A stretch of 64,000 bases of DNA from positions 372,001 to 436,000 of the forward strand of contig WKKS01000001.1 of assembly GCA_009684515.1 (NCBI GenBank), in the 5' to 3' direction. Shown here piece after piece: positions 54,224 to 63,731 of this stretch (its first letter is position 1; each line of letters starts with the position of its first letter). The notes under the pieces were generated by a model that had not been told where the DNA came from, did no database searches, and saw only the letters and a program-made list of their open reading frames with translations. This stretch comes from Geobacter sp. (lineage in GTDB: Bacteria; Desulfobacterota; Desulfuromonadia; Geobacterales; Pseudopelobacteraceae). The position numbers and the translations under genes were made by a program.

Positions 54224-56641
54224 TCAGACAGCATTTTTTCTGCGATAAAGCCACTCGCGAAGCAACATTCCGGCAAATACCGCAAACGACCCCAATGTCA
54301 GATATTTGCCGATCTTGAACGGGAGCGGATCAAACCTGAACTCAACCTTGTGCGAGCCGGGCGTCAGATAAACGCCGCGCAGGACATGATTAACCGGTAC
54401 ATTCTCTGCGGCTGTTCCGTCTACGTACGAATGCCACCCTTTAAAGTATTTGTCACCGATCACCAGCAGGGCCGGAGCGGTCACGCGCGTCTCGACAACC
54501 ACATTGTCGGCCTCATAGCGAATCACCTGGGCACTCCCCGGCGTTTGACGGAGCGAACCGTCATAGGCTGCCACCGGAATGGGGGGAGGCGACTCCACCA
54601 GACCGAATTGCCCTGGAATAAACTGGGGGTTGTTCAGGATCGAGCGCATTTTATCGCCGTCCGGTTCAACTACGACCGAAGGTACCAGCCAGGCTTTTGG
54701 CAGTACCATTCGGTTTTCCAGCAACAGCTGTTTCCCGTCAGAAGTAGTGTAAACCAAGGCGTAGTGAGCACCTAAAACGCCCTTTTCCTGCTGATACTGT
54801 TCCGCAGGCATCACCAAATAGCGCACGTTCAACATATCAGGAACGGCACTGGTCAGGGAAAACTGCTCCAACAGTTCCTGCCACCGCCGGAGTTGCACCG
54901 GATTGGAGGTGTACAGCACCGGTATTTTATTGGAGACGTAACGCATTGGATCTTCCTCAGTCAGCGGCGCTACCCGGTATTCTTTCGGCATCGGGGAGAG
55001 ATGCTTCATGATTTCGGTTTTTACGGCAAAATCACGGCGCGGGGCAGGTTGCAGCAGCATAAAGAGAGAGTTGATCCGTCCGATATCAATCAGATACAGG
55101 AGTACCAGCGGAATTACGATAAAAAGCATCCGGCGGCCGGGGCGAGGCAGAAAACGCAACGCCAGCCAGTGTATCAGGATCGCAATTGCCGCCAGACCGG
55201 TTTCGTTAACCAGGTTGTTCCAGCGTCTGGCAACCAGCTCCGCCCCCTGTTCATAGCGGGTCGGCTGAAATATCTGCTCCGCGAATAGCTGCAGCCAAAA
55301 ACTTTTGGCTGCGACCTCGGCCAGATACAACAGTCCCGTCGCTCCTGCCAAACCGGCCACGCACCATAGAAACATCCGGAACGCCTTTGTTGAACGCAGC
55401 TCTTCATCCAGCAGACAGTCCAGACCACGGGCGGCAAGCACTGCCAGCGCCAAAAGCGGAATGATCATCATCATCTTCGGGACCCGGAAATGGCTGATTC
55501 CGGGAAAATAGTCAAAGAGCAGCCAGTAGAACGGGGTATATTTTCCGAACGAGAAGAGCAGACCAATGACAATGCCTGCCAGCGCCAGCCAGGTATAACG
55601 ATCTCTTTTGAATATGAAAGCCAGCGGCAGCAGCAGCCAGGGCAACAGTCCCATGTAATCGCTGGTCTGGGTGAAAAACATCCTGCCCCAGTAGTAGGAA
55701 CCGATGGCATCCGTGTTGCCACCCCCCTCTTCGCGGGAAAGGCCGAAAAAGCCGGGGATCACAAACGTCACCAGCTCTTCCGGGGGGAGAGACCAGGACA
55801 TGGCCTCCTCTACCTGCATGCCGCTGCGACTGCTTCCGGCACCGCCCCCCCTGGTGGACTCAGTAGACCAGGATGCCAGGGGCATCAGCGAGATCGCCAC
55901 CGTCGACAGAAAAAAGAACAGCAGGGTCAGGTTGAGGGCGAACATCCGCCAGGTTGTCTTAACGCGCGCTTCCTTTTCATCAAGGACGATCATGACACTG
56001 CGGGCTATTCCGTATACTCCCAAAGCCAGGCAGGTGTAATAGGCGATCTGCCAATGCATGTTGAAAAACTGGAAAGCAAGCGTAACGGCACAGGCCATGA
56101 ACCAGACCAGCGCTCGTCTGGAGCGGAATCCACGCTCCAGCAGATAAAATGCCCAGGGTGCAAAACTGATCGTGGCTATCTTCTGCACATGCCCGGCATT
56201 GATCAGGGTCGCAATCTCCGGAGCGGCGGCGAAAATCAGCCCCCCCAGAAACGAAGCCGGCAGGCTGCATCCCAGGACCCGGCAGAAAAAGAATGTTCCA
56301 GCGCCTCCCACAAAAAGATGGAAAACGATGAACCAGGCGATGTTGACAGGCTCCGGAATCAGCCAGAAGAGCAGAGTCCGGTAAAACAGAAACTGTAGTG
56401 AAGCCAGTCCGCCGTTGTCGGTGGCGCCGGAATTTATGTACAGATCCCAACCGGCCTTGAGTTTGATATTGAAGAACTCGCTGGGCGACATCTCCTTGAA
56501 ATGCTTGATCGTCCAGTAGAACTCATTGGTAATGTCTGGAGCGCGAATGATCTGGCTGGTAAAAAGTATCTTGCCAAACAGCACCAATAGCACCGCCACC
56601 ATCAGCGACAGGCAGATCAGGATTTTATTTCGTTCTTTCAT
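54224..56641 (-). CDS. YfhO-family multispanning membrane protein
   Basis: An 805-residue protein with an N-terminal helix, a series of roughly a dozen transmembrane segments to about residue 545, and a long extracytoplasmic C-terminal domain before a last helix (YLTLGSFAVFAGMLLREWL). It has features of YfhO-type proteins, GT-C-like glycosyltransferase relatives, including the APDITNEFY acidic motif in the first loop and the closing KGWHSYVDG ... GVYLTPGSHKVEFRF segment. YfhO members in other bacteria take part in glycosylating surface polymers. It ends the glycan cluster, 29 bases after a methyltransferase gene. Substrate unknown. Confidence 0.8.
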   Translation of the reverse strand: MKERNKILICLSLMVAVLLVLFGKILFTSQIIRAPDITNEFYWTIKHFKEMSPSEFFNIKLKAGWDLYINSGATDNGGLASLQFLFYRTLLFWLIPEPVNIAWFIVFHLFVGGAGTFFFCRVLGCSLPASFLGGLIFAAAPEIATLINAGHVQKIATISFAPWAFYLLERGFRSRRALVWFMACAVTLAFQFFNMHWQIAYYTCLALGVYGIARSVMIVLDEKEARVKTTWRMFALNLTLLFFFLSTVAISLMPLASWSTESTRGGGAGSSRSGMQVEEAMSWSLPPEELVTFVIPGFFGLSREEGGGNTDAIGSYYWGRMFFTQTSDYMGLLPWLLLPLAFIFKRDRYTWLALAGIVIGLLFSFGKYTPFYWLLFDYFPGISHFRVPKMMMIIPLLALAVLAARGLDCLLDEELRSTKAFRMFLWCVAGLAGATGLLYLAEVAAKSFWLQLFAEQIFQPTRYEQGAELVARRWNNLVNETGLAAIAILIHWLALRFLPRPGRRMLFIVIPLVLLYLIDIGRINSLFMLLQPAPRRDFAVKTEIMKHLSPMPKEYRVAPLTEEDPMRYVSNKIPVLYTSNPVQLRRWQELLEQFSLTSAVPDMLNVRYLVMPAEQYQQEKGVLGAHYALVYTTSDGKQLLLENRMVLPKAWLVPSVVVEPDGDKMRSILNNPQFIPGQFGLVESPPPIPVAAYDGSLRQTPGSAQVIRYEADNVVVETRVTAPALLVIGDKYFKGWHSYVDGTAAENVPVNHVLRGVYLTPGSHKVEFRFDPLPFKIGKYLTLGSFAVFAGMLLREWLYRRKNAV

Positions 56642-56670
56642 AATATTTAACTCACTGATGTTCGCCGGAT

Positions 56671-57477
56671 TCAGGCGCTTATTTTTTGTAATACGGCAAC
56701 AGATTCCCGGTTGCCCCTCGAACTGCGTAATTCCTTCAGCACAAACGAACGGTCAACATGAAGCACAAAGTATTCCAGAAGTTTCTGAAATGACTCCTTT
56801 GAAAAGGTGTGAAAATGAATTTCCGTCGATTTACTGCTGAAAGTTTCAACTTCGGCATTCAATTGAGCCTGATCCAGATATTCGGCGCGCTGGCCTCTTT
56901 CCCGCAGAAAAGCGGGAGTCGAAATTGACAGCCATTCCCGGTAATGCTCTTTATTCGAGAGTTCCATGGCAGCACGGTTTTCGCTGCGGCACTGTTCGTA
57001 ATCAACGATGAGATGTTCCAGAGTTGTTATCGGGCGCCCCTTGTCAAAACATTTCTCGGCCAGTGGGATCGACACAAAAAGTATTCCCCCCGGCTTTAGA
57101 ACCCGGCCCCAGTTGATCAGCACCTGCAACGGGTTGGGAGTGTGTTCCAAAACATGATTGGCGATCAAGAAATCATGTGAAGCCTGTTCCATGGCGGCCA
57201 GTTCAAACCCGTCGTCCACAAAATCAGTCTCGACGATTTTATCAGCGGGCAGTTCCGGGTGCCGGCTGATATTATCAGCCCTGCTTGCCAGGTCAACGTA
57301 GCGCACGCGAGCTTCACCCGGAACCTTTAGTGGCAGGTGCAGAGCGCCTATTTCCACACCTTCGCCGCGCAAGTAGGCTTTGGCTAGATTTTCCCTGACT
57401 TTGTAGGAGGGGAGCAATCCAGACTCTTTGATCCGCCAGATAATCGCGGCTTTCAGATTTTTAAATTTTTTTCCCAT
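56671..57477 (-). CDS. SAM-dependent methyltransferase of the glycan cluster, copy 1
   Basis: A 268-residue class I methyltransferase (type 11). GEGVEIGALHLPLKVP and VRYVDLASR start the fold, with DFLIANHVLEHTPNPLQVLINWGRVLKPGG as the motif II-III region. It shares this layout, including GEGIEIGGLHNPL and IANHFLEHCRNPL, with the gene at 58718, so the two are paralogs on either side of a glycosyltransferase. They may methylate sugars of the polysaccharide. The ATG at 57477 is used; the longer reading runs through the upstream gene. Confidence 0.82.
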   Translation of the reverse strand: MGKKFKNLKAAIIWRIKESGLLPSYKVRENLAKAYLRGEGVEIGALHLPLKVPGEARVRYVDLASRADNISRHPELPADKIVETDFVDDGFELAAMEQASHDFLIANHVLEHTPNPLQVLINWGRVLKPGGILFVSIPLAEKCFDKGRPITTLEHLIVDYEQCRSENRAAMELSNKEHYREWLSISTPAFLRERGQRAEYLDQAQLNAEVETFSSKSTEIHFHTFSKESFQKLLEYFVLHVDRSFVLKELRSSRGNRESVAVLQKISA

Positions 57478-57505
57478 CTGAGCCCTGCCCCCGGCCGTTC
57501 CCGGC

Positions 57506-58708
57506 TCAGCGAATATCCTGGTATAACGCGGCCAGTTCGCACCCTTTTTTATTCCAATCGAAACGCTCGCGAATGTCAGCGCGATTAAATGATCCCATCT
57601 GCAATCTGGCGGCACGATCAGACAGCAAGCCAACCACACCTTTGACCATGGCACCGGCATCACCCGGCTGACAGAGCACGCCACCCTTCTCCCCGTCCAG
57701 ATACTCCGCAATCTGTCCGACCCGGTCGGCAACCACCGGAATACCAGCCAGAAGCAGTTCGGTCAATTTTGCCGGGCATTTGCAGCGATTTACCAAAGTA
57801 TCGGAAAAGGGATAAATGGCCACATCGGCAGCCGCCAGATGATCACGGATCTGTTCCGGATTTACCCAGCCAGCCACGGTCAGCGCCCCCGAGAAACCCC
57901 TTTCACGGGCGGCGACTTCAAGCTGCTGTTCTTCCCCGTTCCTTCCGCTCCCCACCACAAAAAATCGCACCCCGGGAACCATTCGATAGATTCCTTCGAA
58001 AACTGAGTGAAGCCGATCCTGCTCAAACTCGAAAAACCGTGTGTAAAGCAGTACGACCGGAGCTTCCGCCGGGATGCCGTAACGTGCCCTCACCGCCATA
58101 CCATCGCCGGGAACAACATCCCCGACACAATTGGGTAAATACAGCAAGCGCCCATTTGCCGAAGCGCGCTGCCTAACGATCTCTTCAAGCGCCCGGCTGG
58201 CAACCGTCACCGCCGCAGCACGCTGCAACAGCCACTGTTCCTGGAATGCGAAAACCTTGCGTTCAGCCGTGGAGTAGCCTTGCAGGTCATTCATCCCCCC
58301 CTCGCCTTCCCAGTCGTCCGTATCAACGGCAACAACCGGCTGGCGAAGCCCCAAACCGCTCAACAGGATCATCAGCATCGCCGCCAGGCCGCCGTAGCCC
58401 TTCGGCTTGAACAGGTGAACAATGTCCGGTTTTTCCGCTGTCGCAGCCCGAAACATCCGCCAGGCCATGATCAGGGTTGCTGCCGGTTTCCAGGCATTGG
58501 AAAGTCGGATGTTCACCAGCCGGACTCCGCGCAGAACCACGCTTTTGCCGGAATCTTCCGGATTGGTGTAGGGTGGCGCGATTATGATGACCCGCTGCCC
58601 CAGCTCCTGGAGCACTTCCGCCAGCGGCAGCATTCTGGCGATAACGGTTCCCTTGGGGCGGATTCCGAAAGGCGCCAGAAATAGTATTTTCAAGGGGGGA
58701 ATAGTCAT
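57506..58708 (-). CDS. Glycosyltransferase family 4 (GT-B fold)
   Basis: A 400-residue GT-B enzyme. The N-terminal half begins ILFLAPFGIRPKGTVIARMLPLAEVLQ-like and includes IVHLFKPKGYGG. The C-terminal half has RFFVVGSGRNGEE, ADVAIYPFSDTLVNRCKCPAKLTELLLAGIPVV, the donor-binding E-x7-E type region. It would transfer a sugar from an NDP donor to a lipid-linked glycan on the cytoplasmic face. It lies between the two paralogous methyltransferases. Sugar unknown. Confidence 0.88.
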   Translation of the reverse strand: MTIPPLKILFLAPFGIRPKGTVIARMLPLAEVLQELGQRVIIIAPPYTNPEDSGKSVVLRGVRLVNIRLSNAWKPAATLIMAWRMFRAATAEKPDIVHLFKPKGYGGLAAMLMILLSGLGLRQPVVAVDTDDWEGEGGMNDLQGYSTAERKVFAFQEQWLLQRAAAVTVASRALEEIVRQRASANGRLLYLPNCVGDVVPGDGMAVRARYGIPAEAPVVLLYTRFFEFEQDRLHSVFEGIYRMVPGVRFFVVGSGRNGEEQQLEVAARERGFSGALTVAGWVNPEQIRDHLAAADVAIYPFSDTLVNRCKCPAKLTELLLAGIPVVADRVGQIAEYLDGEKGGVLCQPGDAGAMVKGVVGLLSDRAARLQMGSFNRADIRERFDWNKKGCELAALYQDIR

Positions 58709-58717
58709 CTTCCGTAC

Positions 58718-59476
58718 TCAGGGCTCAATGTCTTTCCTTAGAATAACTACAGTTTCAAAATTGCCGTTTTTGTAGATCAGCTCGGGTTCCAAAGCAAGAT
58801 GCATCCTATTTCTGAATGAAAGAGCCATTTCCACGATTCCTGCGTGATCCCAGCAATGGACGTGCATATCTCCGTCGCCGCCGTTGCTGATCAGACTCTC
58901 GGCTTTACGTTCGGCAGCTTCACCAGTTAATTTCAACCCCTTGCAGACCCAATCCCAAACATGTTCTGGGTAGGATTCATCAGCGCCATGCTCATACTCC
59001 TCCAACAGGTGTTCCAACGGCGTAACATCTCTTCCGGAATCGAAAGTATAGCGTTTATCAGGAATTGTCAGAAACAGTGTCCCCCCAGGTTTCAAGGAAC
59101 TATACATTCTCCCGACGGTTCTGAGCGGATTCCGGCAATGCTCCAGAAAATGGTTGGCAATTATGAAATCAAGGGACTCATCGGCAAGTGTGTTAAGTGT
59201 TTCGCCATCATCCACTACATCAACTTTGACCAGCCGACGGTTTTTTAATTCCGGGTATACACGCCGCAACTCATCACTGCTCATTTTATCCAGGTAGCGA
59301 ACCTTGAGGCCAGATGGAAGCAGCAGCGGATTGTGCAGACCGCCTATTTCAATACCTTCTCCAGACAGGTATTTCCCAGCCAAAAGGTTGCGAATAACAG
59401 CCGCAATTGTGCGATAACGCAAGGCGAGAAGCCGGGTAACCAATTGGATATAAATTTTCTTAAAAACCCCGATCAC
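58718..59476 (-). CDS. SAM-dependent methyltransferase of the glycan cluster, copy 2
   Basis: A 252-residue class I methyltransferase paralogous to the product of 56671-57477: GEGIEIGGLHNPLLLP, VRYLDKMSSDE, then DFIIANHFLEHCRNP and SLKPGGTLFLTIP. It starts within the previous glycosyltransferase stop (4-base overlap) and ends 9 bases before the GT4 gene. A sugar O-methylation role, possibly chain capping, is inferred from position. Confidence 0.82.
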   Translation of the reverse strand: MIGVFKKIYIQLVTRLLALRYRTIAAVIRNLLAGKYLSGEGIEIGGLHNPLLLPSGLKVRYLDKMSSDELRRVYPELKNRRLVKVDVVDDGETLNTLADESLDFIIANHFLEHCRNPLRTVGRMYSSLKPGGTLFLTIPDKRYTFDSGRDVTPLEHLLEEYEHGADESYPEHVWDWVCKGLKLTGEAAERKAESLISNGGDGDMHVHCWDHAGIVEMALSFRNRMHLALEPELIYKNGNFETVVILRKDIEP

Positions 59477-60378
59477 GATTTCTCCTTATCATTCCGTCCG
59501 GCAGCGTCATAACGCCCATAGCGGCAACGAAAAAAATCAATTGCCCCCCTGATCATCATCAGGAATTTTGCCATTTTATTTTTTTCAAACAGGACAATGC
59601 TCCCCGCTTCCTTGGCCAATCTGACCAAATCAAACAGGCAATGTCCCGGAAAATCCGTAACATACTCCCGAAATACCCGGAAGCGATTGCGGGTTTTGTA
59701 ATAGCGCCTGAGTGGCGAATGGTTGGTGGCGATGAACGGTCCGTACTTACTGATATCACCCACATTATGCGTCAATAAAGCCCGGTTTGCGCGTAACACC
59801 TGCCAGCCATTGCGACGCAATCGCAAACAGTATTCGTTATCCACAAAATCTATAAAAAAATCTTCCATGAAACCACCAACTTCACGGTAAGCAGCCAAAT
59901 TAAGCAAACAGCCGGATGTCATCGGAGTCATCACGTCTGAAATGAGAATTTCGGGGGGACGTCCTGTGGCTTTCGTAATGTGAAATGGGGCGATCATCCC
60001 AACCCTTTCCCCCGAAAGCGCACTGATTGATTTGAGCTGTTCTTGAACCATGCCAGCAGCGGCCTGACTATCCTGATCCATGGTCAGCAACCAGTCAAAA
60101 CCAGCGGCAGAAGCAAGCCCGGAGGCTTTGTTAAGTGCAGTTGCGATTCCGGTATTGTGATCCTGGCAATAATAGCTGACCCGGCCAGTTTGCATGAGAT
60201 CGTCAAAAAGGTTCTGGTGATTAACCCCATCCGAATTATCTATCAGGTATAAATGTTCGACCTGCCCCAGATAGGATTCGACTGACGCCACAACATCGTC
60301 ATGGGGGTGGTACAAGACCGTCACGGCGGCAACCCGTCCGGCGGAAGGTCGGATTGAGTTACGGGCACGATCAATCAT
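59473..60378 (-). CDS. Glycosyltransferase family 2, rhamnosyltransferase-like
   Basis: A 301-residue GT-A enzyme. VAAVTVLYHPHDDVVASVESYL opens the fold, DWLLTMDQDSQ carries the metal-binding DxD-like site, and TSGCLLNLAAYREVGGFMEDFFIDFVDNEYCLRLRRNGW is the acceptor/base region typical of RfbN-type rhamnosyltransferases. It overlaps genes on both sides by 4 and 8 bases. Sugar assignment is by resemblance only. Confidence 0.86.
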   Translation of the reverse strand: MIDRARNSIRPSAGRVAAVTVLYHPHDDVVASVESYLGQVEHLYLIDNSDGVNHQNLFDDLMQTGRVSYYCQDHNTGIATALNKASGLASAAGFDWLLTMDQDSQAAAGMVQEQLKSISALSGERVGMIAPFHITKATGRPPEILISDVMTPMTSGCLLNLAAYREVGGFMEDFFIDFVDNEYCLRLRRNGWQVLRANRALLTHNVGDISKYGPFIATNHSPLRRYYKTRNRFRVFREYVTDFPGHCLFDLVRLAKEAGSIVLFEKNKMAKFLMMIRGAIDFFRCRYGRYDAAGRNDKEKS

Positions 60379-61375
60379 GACTCATCCAGCGCTTGACAAC
60401 CGAAATTTTTAAAAACAGGGATTGGGGCAAAATGGCAATCATGCAGCATAAAAAAAGCGGCAGATTGGTAACGAACGGCAGATATTGCCTGTATGCCCGG
60501 TACGATTCCATCGTGTAAGATCCACTTTTTTTGAGCAGGAAGAAACCGTGCAGCGAAAAGGCATCTGTTCTGGTTCCCATTACCTTCAGACATTTTTTTT
60601 TATTGTCCTGCGAATACGAGTCTGGGAGCCCAAAGATGATATTGAAAGCATTTTTGGCGTAGATTTCAAGCACCCTCCCCTTCCAGGAAATCGACGCCCC
60701 TTTTGCTATATAAATGCATGGTTCGGAGCACCAGATCACGCGCCGTTTTCCACTGGCCAGAGCGCTAAACAGAGCATGGATGAAGTCCAGGGCGCTGCCG
60801 TCATACTTCCCGAAGGGAGCCCGTTCGATCAGCTCCCTGCTCCAGATCAGAGTGCTTAGCCAGGTCATGTGAAAACAGAGGTTTTCAAGCAGCAGCGCCA
60901 TATCGTCATAGACCAGATCCGACCGGGAATCAATGCGGGGCTTCATTGAATCCGGATTCGTGACCGCGTTAACCACAACCATATCGGGCCTGTGACGTTC
61001 AAGCAGACCTGACATCAGCTCTATCGCCGTATCAAAGAAGCGGTCATCATCGCTGAAAAGCCAGGCATAGTCGGTCTGGGACATTTTCAACACGGTGGCA
61101 ATATTGTGGTCGATCCCCCTGTTTTGCTGGTGTCGTGAATAATAAATCCGGTCGTACAGCAGAGAATGTTTGTTGACGATCTCCCGGGTGCCATCGGTTG
61201 ACCCGTTGTCCGAGATGTAAATCGGCAGATTGTATGGCCGCGCCTTGGCTACAATCAAAGAGAGATTTTCGTCAAGAAACTCAGCCCGGTTGTAAGTCGG
61301 AATACAGATCGACAGAGTCGGGCGAAAGGCTGCGGTTTCCAGCTTCGCCTCCAAAGCCGTCTTGTTATCAGGCAT
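60371..61375 (-). CDS. Glycosyltransferase family 2
   Basis: A 334-residue GT-A enzyme: PTLSICIPTYNRAEFL, IYISDNGSTDGT and the DxD-like WLFSDDDRF are present. The C terminus is hydrophobic (LPFVTNLPLFLCCMIAILPQSLFLKI), suggesting membrane attachment. Overlaps of 8 bases with the neighbours place it firmly in the surface-glycan operon. Donor and acceptor unknown. Confidence 0.88.
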   Translation of the reverse strand: MPDNKTALEAKLETAAFRPTLSICIPTYNRAEFLDENLSLIVAKARPYNLPIYISDNGSTDGTREIVNKHSLLYDRIYYSRHQQNRGIDHNIATVLKMSQTDYAWLFSDDDRFFDTAIELMSGLLERHRPDMVVVNAVTNPDSMKPRIDSRSDLVYDDMALLLENLCFHMTWLSTLIWSRELIERAPFGKYDGSALDFIHALFSALASGKRRVIWCSEPCIYIAKGASISWKGRVLEIYAKNAFNIIFGLPDSYSQDNKKKCLKVMGTRTDAFSLHGFFLLKKSGSYTMESYRAYRQYLPFVTNLPLFLCCMIAILPQSLFLKISVVKRWMSHD

Positions 61376-62693
61376 GGTTCAGCATCCTTTTCCGCAGGAA
61401 ATATGGGAGTGCCCAGACTGCAGTCAGCGCGAATGAAGCGATCAAACCGAGCATTATCCCATACAAACCGAAGCGCACGGCCAGAAACCATTGCAGCAGG
61501 CCGCTGGCCACCGCCTGAAATGGAAGGTACAGATAAAAAGGGCGTACATAACTCATGCTTTGCAGTACCAGCGAATAGGTATCGCACCAGACCCGCAGCA
61601 CAATATACAGACCGGTCAGCAGGATAAATGAGACAGGGATCGTCACGTTGGCCTGCGGCGCCAGCAGAGAAAGGATCTGCGGCATAAACAGGGCGAATAC
61701 CGCTGTCAGAAGAGCCACAAAAACTCCACCGACGCACAGATATCTACTCAGAAATTTCCGGATGGTCTGCCAGTCGTTTTGCGCGGCAGCCTCGGCACAG
61801 ACCGGCCATAAAGCGGTTAGGACAGCACTGTAAAACATGAAGGCAATCGTGAAGAATTTGGTCGTGATATTATAGATCACAATCTGGCCGGCTGGGATCA
61901 GTTGGGTCATGATCAGGTAATCAACCTGCAGCACCGCCGCTGCCAGAAGCGCATACCCCCAGAATTTGGCGCCTCTCTTTAACAGGATCCTCCCCTTTTC
62001 AAGCGATGCATCCCGAAGCAGAACAGATATGCGCCGCGACCGCCACAACAGACATAAGGCCGGAAAGAGCGCCGCCGGAAGAAAAGAAGCCAGAACCATC
62101 CAGCCGAAACGGTATTCCTGCACGGAAACCGAGCACCACCAGACCCCGGCCAGGGAAAAGAGCGAAGCGACCGCCGGGACCAGGTTCGCCAGATAGCCGC
62201 GCTGCTCCGCGTACCAGATTCGGTACATAAGCGAACCGACGGCTGTTGTCATGAAAAGCAAAGCTGCTACAACAAAGTAATCCACTTTTGAGGCTGCGGC
62301 GACGCCTGCGAATCCGGGCAGTATTTTTGGAACCAAAATCGGCGCCAGCAACATCAGCAACCCCACGCAGACAAGCAGTGCAATGCCGACGCCTATAACC
62401 GCAAGAGCAACGAAGCCGTCATACCCGGAATCTTTCGCCCGCGCTTCGGAGATATGATTCTGCAAGCTGTTTCCCAGTCCGAAATCGGCAAGCATAAACC
62501 ATCCCTGAAGACCGCTGAGCACCGCATAAAGGGCGTACTGTTCCGTACCGAGCGCGAGAATCAGGATGCGCATGATCATCAGGCCGCTGGCGGCAATGAT
62601 GATCCTGCTGACCCAGGCTGTCGCCGCAACCAGCAGATGAGGCGGGACGCGGCCTAGTAGAGAGCCGGATTGTCTGACCGGTTTATTGTTCAT
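61368..62693 (-). CDS. wzx: Wzx-type polysaccharide flippase
   Basis: A 441-residue protein with about twelve transmembrane helices, of the MOP/PST exporter superfamily. The N-terminal LILALGTEQYALYAVLSGLQGWFMLADFGLGNSLQN segment is typical of Wzx O-antigen flippases, which move undecaprenyl-linked repeat units to the periplasmic face. No Wzy polymerase is recognised within the window; it may lie beyond the edge. Confidence 0.88.
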   Translation of the reverse strand: MNNKPVRQSGSLLGRVPPHLLVAATAWVSRIIIAASGLMIMRILILALGTEQYALYAVLSGLQGWFMLADFGLGNSLQNHISEARAKDSGYDGFVALAVIGVGIALLVCVGLLMLLAPILVPKILPGFAGVAAASKVDYFVVAALLFMTTAVGSLMYRIWYAEQRGYLANLVPAVASLFSLAGVWWCSVSVQEYRFGWMVLASFLPAALFPALCLLWRSRRISVLLRDASLEKGRILLKRGAKFWGYALLAAAVLQVDYLIMTQLIPAGQIVIYNITTKFFTIAFMFYSAVLTALWPVCAEAAAQNDWQTIRKFLSRYLCVGGVFVALLTAVFALFMPQILSLLAPQANVTIPVSFILLTGLYIVLRVWCDTYSLVLQSMSYVRPFYLYLPFQAVASGLLQWFLAVRFGLYGIMLGLIASFALTAVWALPYFLRKRMLNHA

Positions 62694-62708
62694 ACGCTCA
62701 AGTCAGTT

Positions 62709-63731
62709 TCAGGCGACATCTTCAATCCATTCCAGCATCCGCCTGACGCCTGTCACTTTATCCACTTTTGGCCGCCAATCCAGCATGGCGGAGGCTTTGC
62801 TTATATCAGCCACAAACAGCCGCTGGTCGCTTTCGCGCGGCGGCAGTTTATTGTAGGCAAGTTCGGTGCTGGAGGCCTCTTCCAGAATCGAAAACAGCTC
62901 CAGCAGGGAGAGGCTGTTGGGCATTCCGCCGCCAACATTAAAGACATTTCCGCGAGCCGCTTCGATCCGACCAACCGCGCTGAAATAGAGTGTGACCATA
63001 TCTTCGGCGTGCAGCACATCCCGCACCTGCTTGCCGTTACCGGAAATGGTGAACGGCTCTTTCAATAGCCCCCGTTTTGCGGCCAGCGCCTGCTGGCAGA
63101 ACCAGCCGATCCAGCCCTGGTCATAGGTCGCAAACTGTCGGCCGCCGTACATGGATGAATGGCGGAAGACGACCGTTTTCAGGCCGAAAATCCTGGCATA
63201 ATCGAGCATGTACTGGTCCGCCGCCCCCTTGGAACAGCCATAGGGAGAGTGGAAATCAAGCGGTGTCGCTTCGTCAAATCCATCCGGTTTATCCAGGCAT
63301 TGATAGCGTGTTTCCGTCTCTTTATAGCGATACTGTTCCAAATCGCCGTACACCTTGTTGGTAGATGAGTAGACCACAGACGCATCCGGAGCATATAACC
63401 TGACCGCTTCCAGCAGATTATGGCTCCCCATGACGTTGATTTCAAAATCCATGCGCGGGTTGGCGATGGAAGTAGTCATGGCGACCTGTCCAGCCAGGTG
63501 GAAAATTGCATCCGGAATAAAATCCCTGACGGCCCGGGTTATGTCATTCTGATTGCGGATATCGCCGTGTATGAAGGTAAAAGCCCCCTTATCGCCAAGC
63601 CAGATCAGATTTTCGCGCGATCCTTCCCGGTACAGGTTATCAAAGACGACTACTTCGTGCCCCTCTTCAATGGCGTGAGCCGCCAGATTACTCCCTAAAA
63701 AACCGCATCCGCCGGTAATCATCAGCTTCAT
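62709..63731 (-). CDS. NAD-dependent epimerase, CDP-paratose/CDP-tyvelose 2-epimerase type
   Basis: A 340-residue extended short-chain dehydrogenase. NAD binding is at [13 protein letters not shown] (about 5-17), catalytic residues in [13 protein letters not shown] and YGCSKG (YxxxK). The [10 protein letters not shown] and GWIGWFCQQ segments are characteristic of RfbE/Tyv epimerases, which convert CDP-paratose to CDP-tyvelose. A 3,6-dideoxyhexose in the O-antigen is therefore plausible, though the enzyme could act on another sugar nucleotide. It overlaps the incomplete upstream gene by 4 bases. Confidence 0.83.
   Translation of the reverse strand: MKLMITGGCGFLGSNLAAHAIEEGHEVVVFDNLYREGSRENLIWLGDKGAFTFIHGDIRNQNDITRAVRDFIPDAIFHLAGQVAMTTSIANPRMDFEINVMGSHNLLEAVRLYAPDASVVYSSTNKVYGDLEQYRYKETETRYQCLDKPDGFDEATPLDFHSPYGCSKGAADQYMLDYARIFGLKTVVFRHSSMYGGRQFATYDQGWIGWFCQQALAAKRGLLKEPFTISGNGKQVRDVLHAEDMVTLYFSAVGRIEAARGNVFNVGGGMPNSLSLLELFSILEEASSTELAYNKLPPRESDQRLFVADISKASAMLDWRPKVDKVTGVRRMLEWIEDVA

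Noticed and set aside
55490-56398. 302-codon open frame on the plus strand
   Set aside because: Antisense to the YfhO-type gene; Gln/Arg/Gly-rich composition typical of a shadow frame.
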